From the NCBI GenBank assembly GCA_919901895.1, contig CAKKQI010000496.1, forward strand, positions 1 through 5,896: a stretch of DNA of 5,896 nucleotides, given 5' to 3'. The notes beneath the pieces are model-generated. The model ran no database searches. It worked only from the letters and a program-made list of their open reading frames with translations, and was not told where the DNA came from. Source of the stretch: Candidatus Brocadiaceae bacterium (GTDB lineage Bacteria; Planctomycetota; MHYJ01; JACQXL01; CAKKQI01). This document shows positions 1 through 4,393 of this stretch, piece by piece (position 1 is the first letter of the stretch; every line of letters starts with the position of its first letter). A program made the translations under genes and the position numbers.

Positions 1-260
1 AGCAGTTTCACCGCTTCGGTATCAATATAATAATGTTCCAGATCAATGTAAGGGATTCCCAGATGGGCGCTGAGGGCGCGGGCAATGGCGTCTTCGCCGG
101 CCAGCCCTTTTTGAACCAGGACCGCCCGTAATGATTGGTCGGTCTGGCGCTGTTCTTTCTGGGCGTCGGCCAGTTGCTCCAGAGTAAGCAGCCCCGCTTG
201 AAGCAGGGCGTTTTCCAGCGATTTTTTTTCCTTTTTAAAACCTAATAATTCTTTAGCCAT
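1..260 (-). CDS. pilB: Type IV pilus assembly ATPase PilB/GspE family, N-terminal part (3' end beyond window)
   Basis: The first 86 codons of a protein starting MAKELLGFKKEKKSLENALL are visible; the rest lies outside the window. Residues about 14-86 match the N-terminal domain of GspE/PilB/MshE-type secretion ATPases (T2SSE_N/MshEN). The pattern is a helical bundle with LLTLEQLADAQKEQ, then VLVQKGLAGEDAIARALSAHLGIPYIDLE, a family hallmark. In this family the hexameric cytoplasmic ATPase powers pilin polymerisation at the inner membrane, and some MshEN domains bind cyclic di-GMP. The Walker motifs are not in view, so ATPase identity is inferred. The ATG lies 3 bases after the stop of the receiver gene, in the same frame (TAA-CTA-ATG), with no Shine-Dalgarno sequence. 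Translation therefore probably depends on ribosomes finishing the upstream gene. Alternatives are another MshEN protein such as a GspE paralogue or an MshEN-regulatory fusion. Confidence 0.8.
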   Translation of the reverse strand, partial: MAKELLGFKKEKKSLENALLQAGLLTLEQLADAQKEQRQTDQSLRAVLVQKGLAGEDAIARALSAHLGIPYIDLEHYYIDTEAVKL

Positions 261-263
261 TAG

Positions 264-638
264 TTACAACAAAAACTGCCTGATTTCGCTTAAGAGATGT
301 TCCGGTTCAAACGGTTTTGTTAAATATTTATCGGCGCCGGCTTTCAATCCTAATTTCATACTTTTATCTTCCGCTTTACCGGTCAGCATAATAATAGGAA
401 TATCTTTGTACCGTTCGTCAAATTTCAGGATGCGGCACATTTGATAGCCGTCTAACTGCGGTAACATTAAGTCCAGGATGATTAAATGGGGCGAGTCCTG
501 ATAAACTTTGTTCAAACCTTCCAATCCGGTGGCGGCCGTGGTTACGTCAAATCCGGCGCTGGATAGTTTTAACTGGAGGATTTCCCTGATGTCCGGGTCG
601 TCTTCAACCACTAAAATTTTTTTCTTTAGATCATTCAT
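264..638 (-). CDS. Single-domain (CheY-like) response regulator
   Basis: This 124-residue protein consists of one receiver domain and nothing else. The acidic Mg-binding residues are E12, D13 and D14 (VVEDD), the phospho-acceptor is D56 in ILDLMLP, the switch threonine is T86 in MLTG, and the conserved lysine is K108 in TKPF. All catalytic positions are intact, so phosphorylation is expected. There is no DNA-binding or enzymatic output domain, so it should signal by protein contact. It is the first gene of a unit with the pilus ATPase (3-base gap), which suggests, as inference, a role in controlling pilus assembly or twitching. The histidine kinase gene upstream on the same strand is the obvious candidate partner. 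The ATG at 636-638 is the only credible start: the upstream frame reaches a TAG at the palindrome near 680 without another ATG, GTG or TTG. No Shine-Dalgarno sequence precedes it. Confidence 0.95.
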   Translation of the reverse strand: MNDLKKKILVVEDDPDIREILQLKLSSAGFDVTTAATGLEGLNKVYQDSPHLIILDLMLPQLDGYQMCRILKFDERYKDIPIIMLTGKAEDKSMKLGLKAGADKYLTKPFEPEHLLSEIRQFLL

Positions 639-660
639 TATGCGGTTTCGAATAAATCAT
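631..660 (-). other. Possible 9-codon leader ORF overlapping the response regulator start
   Basis: An ATG at 658-660 opens a reading frame MIYSKPHNE that ends at TGA (631-633). It overlaps the receiver start codon (636-638) by 8 bases in a different frame. A purine stretch GAAAGG lies 4 bases before this ATG and could act as a Shine-Dalgarno sequence, whereas the receiver ATG has none. That arrangement would allow translation of the receiver by termination-reinitiation. The purine stretch lies in the loop and closing base of the hairpin at 661-675, so its access could be conditional. A 9-codon ORF can easily arise by chance. Confidence 0.25.
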
Positions 661-742
661 GAGACCTTTCGTCTCGCCTAGGCGGGATAGCCCCTTCGCC
701 CTGAGCTCAGTGCCAAAAGGCAAATCTTTTTCGGGATTACAT
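639..742 (-). promoter_or_regulatory. Palindrome-rich 5' leader of the response regulator-pilus ATPase unit
   Basis: From the predicted transcription start (about 741) to the receiver ATG there are about 100 nt, which include every palindrome in 661-722. On the RNA, a TGCC-TTTT-GGCA hairpin (711-722) comes first. It is followed by the self-complementary CTGAGCTCAG (701-710), a 16-base near-palindrome centred on GCCTAGGC (672-687), and a GAGAC-GAAAG-GTCTC hairpin (661-675). The last two share bases 672-675, so they cannot both form. This could be a regulatory leader, but I do not recognise a known riboswitch class. It could equally be a dispersed intergenic palindrome that happens to lie in the transcript. 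Confidence 0.4.
661..722. repeat. Cluster of short GC-rich palindromes
   Basis: Four inverted repeats are packed into 62 bases. They are GAGAC/GTCTC around a 5-base loop (661-675), TCTCGCCTAGGCGGGA with a single G-T pair (672-687), the perfect 10-mer CTGAGCTCAG (701-710), and TGCC/GGCA around AAAA (711-722). The local base composition is clearly more GC-rich than the AT-rich flanks at 639-660 and 723-780. The words CCCCTTCGCCC and CTGAGCTCAG resemble the small dispersed palindromes I have seen between genes in candidate-phylum genomes. That resemblance is from memory, and whether this one is multi-copy cannot be seen here. Confidence 0.5.
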
Positions 743-748
743 AGTTTA

Positions 749-777
749 AGTATAGTTATTTATTTCCTGATAGTCAA
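749..777 (-). promoter_or_regulatory. Sigma-70-type promoter of the response regulator-pilus ATPase unit
   Basis: Read on the minus strand, the -35 box is TTGACT (772-777) and the -10 box is TATACT (749-754). The spacer is 17 bases and AT-rich. Both boxes match five of six consensus bases. Transcription should begin near 741. It lies between the terminator of the kinase gene and the receiver leader, so the receiver and pilus ATPase form their own transcription unit. Confidence 0.75.
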
Positions 778-834
778 GAACTTTTAATAAGAAGGATGGA
801 ATTAATTGGAGATGATTTTTGGGATACTGCTGCG

Positions 835-876
835 AAAAAAAAAGTCCGGCCTGTCTGTTCTGAAAGCCTTCGGGAC
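835..876 (-). terminator. Probable intrinsic terminator after the histidine kinase gene
   Basis: On the minus strand, GTCC-GGC pairs with GCC-GGAC (844-850 with 866-868 and 873-876). There is a 4-base bulge and a 15-base loop, and the stem is followed at once by nine T residues (835-843). A second, purely GC stem (CGCCGGC with GCCGGCG, 876-882 and 903-909) lies just before it, directly behind the kinase stop codon. The two stems touch at base 876. The T tract is strong, while the bulged stem is only moderate. It would insulate the kinase from the receiver unit downstream. Confidence 0.55.
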
Positions 877-957
877 GCCGGCAGGCGTTTTTGCTTTTTA
901 CAGCCGGCGATCCGCCTATCGGTCCGCTTCGCTCTCGTAAAGGCGAGGTGAGCGAGG
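876..957. repeat. GC-rich inverted and direct repeats spanning the kinase 3' end
   Basis: A perfect 7-base inverted repeat (876-882 and 903-909, loop 20) is followed by a segment with GCGAGG twice (943-948 and 952-957, 3 bases apart). That segment also has a bulged hairpin CGCT-CTCG (931-938) against CGAG-AGCG (945-954 region). It covers the stop codon and last 13 or so codons of the kinase gene. Its look differs from the AT-richer kinase sequence and recalls the palindrome cluster at 661-722, though I see no long shared word between the two. It may be a dispersed REP-like element. Confidence 0.4.
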
Positions 958-2280
958 CAAGTTGGTCGTTCTTGTTTTTTTATCGCTGATAATTCTGGGA
1001 TCAAGCGGCAGCGTGAAAAAAAAGGTGGTTCCTTTGCTTTCCCGGCTTTTGACCCAGATTTTCCCGTGATGGGCTTCAATAATATGTTTAACCAGCGCTA
1101 ATCCCAAACCGGTGCCGCTCACCTGACAGTTAAGGTCGGTATCAACCCGGTAGAATTCATTAAAGATTTTCTTGAGGCTGGTTTTAGGAATACCGATCCC
1201 GGTGTCGGTAACCAGATTGAGGAGATAATTCTTTTGCCGGCGGACACGGATATTAATATTGCCGCTTTCCGGCGTATATTTTACGGCGTTATCCAGCAGG
1301 TTAATAAAAACCCGCTCCAGTTGTTCCTGGTTGCCCCAGATCGGCGGTATTTTTTTGGGGAGATTAAAATCAATGATTATTTTTTTCTTGTCAGCCAGCG
1401 GTTTAGCCACCGGCAAAGCATTATTAATAATCGTACCAAGTATTAAGGAAGTTCTTTTGGTTTTAATGCCGCCGGAGGCGATGCGCGAAATATCCAGTAA
1501 CTGGTTCACGAGATTATTCTGGCGGTGGCAGAGGTGTTCAATTTTTTGCAGGGAGGTCTGTTGTTCGCGGGTCAAACCGCCCATCAGTCCGTCTAAGATA
1601 TTGGCTGTATGTCCGCGGATGGCTGAAAGCGGGCTGCGTAATTCATGACTGATATTGCTGATAAATTCTGTTTTTAACTGGCTGTTTCTTTTTAACTTGA
1701 GATTTTGTTCTTTAATCTGGAAGTGCAATCTTGCGTTATGAATGGCTATAGTTGCCTGATTGGCCAGGGTAGTTAGCAATTCCAGGTCATCATCGGTATA
1801 AGCCGGGTGAATGGAATCGTATGATTGGTTGATATTCAGAACGCCGATTAATTTTTTGTTGATTTTTAACGGAACGCTGAGGGCTGATTTAATATGTTTT
1901 TTTCCGCCCAGGTGAGAGAAGTCCGGATGTTGTTTTAAGCCATCCAATAATAAAAGAGGTTTATGATGCTGGGCGACCCAGCCGGCAATCCGTTCGCCTA
2001 CTTTAATGGAAGTGCTTTTGGTCACCTCCGGTTTCAAACCGACCGATGCCTTAATCTGCAGGCGGCCGTTTTTTTCGCTTAAGAGCATCAGTGACCCGGT
2101 GTTCGCATCAAGCGTTTCCATGGCCAGGTTCATAATGCGGTTTAAAACGATTTTCAGGTCAAGAGAGGAAATAATTTTTTCGCTGATTTCAAATAGGGCG
2201 TTCAGCCGTTTTTTTTCTCTGAGCCGTTGTGATGCGTCGGGAGTTTTCTTTTTTTGATTGTCTGTTTTCGCTTGAATCAT
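916..2280 (-). CDS. Cytoplasmic GAF-domain sensor histidine kinase
   Basis: The protein has 454 residues from the ATG at 2278-2280. A TTG directly before it would add one residue and is less likely. A short helical lead (about 15-45) precedes a GAF sensor domain (about 25-185, with GSLMLLSE, GERIAGWVAQ, SALSVPL and IGVLNI). A linker helix leads to HisKA with the phospho-acceptor H212 in SNISHELRSPL. The ATP-binding domain follows: N-box N327/N331 in FINLLDNAVKYTP, G1 box DTGIGIP (359-365), F-box NEFYRVD and G2 box GTGLGLALVK (389-398). All catalytic motifs are intact. No signal peptide or membrane helix is seen, so it should sense an intracellular ligand or partner. The receiver gene next downstream on the strand is its likely target. 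Residues about 428-454, after the usual GTTFFFTLPL end, are extra, and the final 14 or so come from a repeat-like segment. Confidence 0.95.
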   Translation of the reverse strand: MIQAKTDNQKKKTPDASQRLREKKRLNALFEISEKIISSLDLKIVLNRIMNLAMETLDANTGSLMLLSEKNGRLQIKASVGLKPEVTKSTSIKVGERIAGWVAQHHKPLLLLDGLKQHPDFSHLGGKKHIKSALSVPLKINKKLIGVLNINQSYDSIHPAYTDDDLELLTTLANQATIAIHNARLHFQIKEQNLKLKRNSQLKTEFISNISHELRSPLSAIRGHTANILDGLMGGLTREQQTSLQKIEHLCHRQNNLVNQLLDISRIASGGIKTKRTSLILGTIINNALPVAKPLADKKKIIIDFNLPKKIPPIWGNQEQLERVFINLLDNAVKYTPESGNINIRVRRQKNYLLNLVTDTGIGIPKTSLKKIFNEFYRVDTDLNCQVSGTGLGLALVKHIIEAHHGKIWVKSRESKGTTFFFTLPLDPRIISDKKTRTTNLPRSPRLYESEADR

Positions 2281-2288
2281 CAATTATT

Positions 2289-2317
2289 ATTATATCGTAA
2301 TCTCTAACTGGAGTCAA
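2289..2317 (-). promoter_or_regulatory. Strong sigma-70-type promoter of the kinase gene, probably giving leaderless mRNA
   Basis: On the minus strand, TTGACT (2312-2317) and a perfect TATAAT (2289-2294) are spaced by exactly 17 bases. The -10 box ends only 8 bases before the ATG at 2278-2280. Transcription would therefore start within about 0-4 bases of the start codon. No Shine-Dalgarno sequence is present or could fit, which agrees with leaderless translation. Confidence 0.8.
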
Positions 2318-2334
2318 CTTAAAATTCAATTCAT

Positions 2335-2362
2335 TTGACATTTTTTTTATAAATGATTTAAT
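2335..2362 (+). promoter_or_regulatory. Sigma-70-type promoter of lepA with extended -10
   Basis: A perfect TTGACA (2335-2340) is followed after 16 bases by TTTAAT (2357-2362). The -10 box is preceded by TGA (2354-2356), an extended -10 element. The spacer begins with a run of eight T residues. Transcription should start near 2369, leaving about 22 bases before the ATG. The -35 box lies 17 bases from the -35 box of the divergent kinase promoter. Confidence 0.7.
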
Positions 2363-2390
2363 CTATGGAATTTTTCAAAGGGAACATTTT

Positions 2391-4202
2391 ATGCAACTGC
2401 AGAATATCAGGAATTTTTGTATCATTGCGCACATTGATCACGGGAAATCAACCCTGGCCGACCGCCTGCTGCAATTGACCGGCGCGGTCAGCTCGCGTGA
2501 ATTTCGTGACCAGTTTTTAGATGCTCATGAGATTGAGCGCGAACGGGGGATTACCATTAAAGCCAAAGCCGTCGTGTTGAAGTACCAATATCAAAATCAG
2601 GAATATTTGTTGAATCTGATTGATACGCCCGGACACGTTGATTTTAGTTATGAGGTGTTGAGAAGTTTGAAGGCCTGCGAGGGGGCGCTTCTTTTAGTTG
2701 ATGCGACCCAGGGCGTCCAGGCGCAAACAATGGCTAACACCATCCTGGCCCGGGAGGCCCATCTTAAAATTATTCCCGTGATTAATAAAATAGACCTGCC
2801 GACCGCTCATCCGGATGAAGTTACCGAAGAAATGCAAAATTCTTTAGGCATCGCCGCCGGGGAAATCATCCGCGTCAGCGCTAAAGAGGGCACCAATGTT
2901 TCTGCCATCCTGGAAGCCGTCGTGGAAAAAATCCCGCCGCCCCAGGGTAATTCAGGCGGGCCGCCCCAGGGATTAATTTTTGATTCCGTTTATGATGAAT
3001 ACCGGGGTGTAATTATTTACGTGCGGATGATTAATGGCGCAATCAAACGCGATGATGAAGTCGTGATGCTTAATACCAATCGTATTTGCAAGGTGGAAGA
3101 GGTCGGTAAATTTAACCCGCGGATGTTCCCCGTGGAAAAACTAACCGCCGGCGAAGTCGGCTATATTATCGGTGGCATAAAAAATATCCGGGATATTAAA
3201 ATCGGCGACACGATTACTCTCAACTCCACCAGGGAATCGGTTAGTCCGTTACCCGGCTACCGGGAACCTTTACCGATGGTTTACTGCGGTTTTTATCCCA
3301 GCATAGACAGCGATTTTAAAGAATTGAAAAAAGCAGTGGAACGCCTGAGTTTAAACGATTCTTCTTTCAGTTATGAGCCGGAGACTTCCGAGGCATTAGG
3401 TTTCGGGTTCAGATGCGGGTTTCTCGGATTGCTTCATATGGAAATTATCCAGGAACGGCTGGAACGCGACGAGGGGGTTTCAGTGATTCAAACCGCCCCA
3501 ACGGTAACTTATGAAGTGTTGTTTAAAGAAGCTAATGAAACAAAAACCATCAGGGTTGATAATCCCGCCAAATTACCGGATGAGTCAAAATTAGTTGAAT
3601 TAAGAGAACCACTGGTTCGTTTGAGTTTGATTATTCCGACCGAATCAATTGGCCAGATAATGCAATTATGTGAAAACCGGCGCGGGAAAGTGGTCCGGAC
3701 CGAATATATCAGCCCGCAAAGGGTGATTCTTACTTACGATATGCCGCTTTCCGAAATTATTTTTGATTTTTACGACAAATTGAAATCAATCACGCACGGG
3801 TTCGGGACGATGGATTATGTTTTTATGGGATATCAGACAGAGGATTTAGTTAAATTACGGATTTTGGTGGCGGATCTTGAGGTTGATGCCTTTTCCACGA
3901 TTGTGCATCACAGCCGGGCTGAGGCATTGGGCCGGCAGATTATTACTATTTTAAGAAAAGAAATACCGCGCCATCTTTTTCAAGTGGCTTTACAGGCCAG
4001 TATCGGAAAGCGGATTATTGCCCGGGAGAATATTAAACCGCTGGGCAAAAACGTGACGAGTAGATGTTCCGGGGGCGATATTACCCGTAAAAGGAAACTC
4101 TGGGACAAGCAAAAGGCGGGTAAGCGCAAATTAAAAAATGTCGGCCGGGTGGAAATACCCCAGGAAGTTTTTCTTTCGGTCCTGAGCCGGAGAGAGTCAT
4201 AG
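2391..4202 (+). CDS. lepA: Elongation factor 4 (LepA), ribosome-associated translational GTPase
   Basis: The protein has 603 residues, the usual length for LepA (close to 600). The GTPase motifs are G1 AHIDHGKST (13-21), G2 RGITIKAK (52-59), G3 DTPGH (78-82, with the catalytic H82), G4 NKID (132-135) and G5 SAK (163-165). The beta-barrel domain II follows at about 190-280, then domain III, and the EF-G domain V-like region near 400-485. The LepA-specific C-terminal domain carries GKNVTSRCSGGDITRKRKL and the QKAGKRKLKNVGRVEIPQE ending. LepA binds the ribosome, and back-translocation or biogenesis roles have been described. The usual CYGGD of the C-terminal domain reads CSGGD here (S560). The ATG has a good Shine-Dalgarno sequence, AAAGGGAA (2377-2384), about 7 bases away. 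It appears to be transcribed alone, divergently from the kinase. Confidence 0.98.
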   Translation: MQLQNIRNFCIIAHIDHGKSTLADRLLQLTGAVSSREFRDQFLDAHEIERERGITIKAKAVVLKYQYQNQEYLLNLIDTPGHVDFSYEVLRSLKACEGALLLVDATQGVQAQTMANTILAREAHLKIIPVINKIDLPTAHPDEVTEEMQNSLGIAAGEIIRVSAKEGTNVSAILEAVVEKIPPPQGNSGGPPQGLIFDSVYDEYRGVIIYVRMINGAIKRDDEVVMLNTNRICKVEEVGKFNPRMFPVEKLTAGEVGYIIGGIKNIRDIKIGDTITLNSTRESVSPLPGYREPLPMVYCGFYPSIDSDFKELKKAVERLSLNDSSFSYEPETSEALGFGFRCGFLGLLHMEIIQERLERDEGVSVIQTAPTVTYEVLFKEANETKTIRVDNPAKLPDESKLVELREPLVRLSLIIPTESIGQIMQLCENRRGKVVRTEYISPQRVILTYDMPLSEIIFDFYDKLKSITHGFGTMDYVFMGYQTEDLVKLRILVADLEVDAFSTIVHHSRAEALGRQIITILRKEIPRHLFQVALQASIGKRIIARENIKPLGKNVTSRCSGGDITRKRKLWDKQKAGKRKLKNVGRVEIPQEVFLSVLSRRES

Positions 4203-4238
4203 TTATAATTTTATAGGTAATAAGGTGTTAAGTATTCG

Positions 4239-4272
4239 TATGGCCAATCAGGAAAGCCGTAAATGACTTTTT
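4239..4272 (+). terminator. Weak possible terminator after lepA
   Basis: TATGGC (4239-4244) can pair with GCCGTA (4256-4261) to give a 6-base stem with one G-T pair and an 11-base loop. Six bases later there are five T residues (4268-4272). The stem is short and the T tract is displaced, so this is a marginal candidate. I see no better one in 4203-4307. Confidence 0.22.
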
Positions 4273-4307
4273 GAACGGGCGCTAATCCTGCCAAATTAAC
4301 AAAATAT

Positions 4308-4335
4308 TTGACAAAACAGCGGTTATTTATAAAAT
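4308..4335 (+). promoter_or_regulatory. Sigma-70-type promoter of the secreted-protein gene
   Basis: A perfect TTGACA (4308-4313) and TAAAAT (4330-4335, five of six consensus bases) are separated by 16 bases. Transcription would start near 4342, giving a leader of about 50 nt that is AT-rich with no obvious structure. It lies in the 191-base gap after lepA, so the next gene need not rely on lepA transcription. Confidence 0.65.
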
Positions 4336-4393
4336 AGGGACAAATTTCGCATTTTTAATATATTGCTTGATTTACAAATGTTTTCCCTTGTCT

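Noticed and set aside
639..742. Known riboswitch class (for example cyclic di-GMP) in the receiver leader
   Set aside because: The pilus context made it attractive, but the conserved core of the cyclic di-GMP-I aptamer was not found, and I could not fit the sequence to another known class.
796..951. 51-codon plus-strand frame (MELIGDDFWDTAAKKK...) running into the kinase tail
   Set aside because: The purine stretch abuts the ATG with no proper spacing, no promoter was seen for it, and most of it is the antisense of the terminator and repeats. It could be a remnant gene start, but the support is too thin.
774..1079. 101-codon open frame on the minus strand overlapping the kinase 3' end
   Set aside because: It is out of frame with the kinase, whose codons and conserved motifs cover most of it. 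It continues through the terminator and into the receiver promoter, and the product resembles no protein.
1234..1648. Two plus-strand frames (1234-1446 and 1259-1648) inside the kinase gene
   Set aside because: Both are antisense shadows of the HisKA and ATP-binding region, which has unmistakable motifs on the other strand.
2006..2257. 83-codon plus-strand frame opposite the GAF domain
   Set aside because: Antisense shadow of the kinase N-terminal half, with no ribosome binding site or recognisable product.
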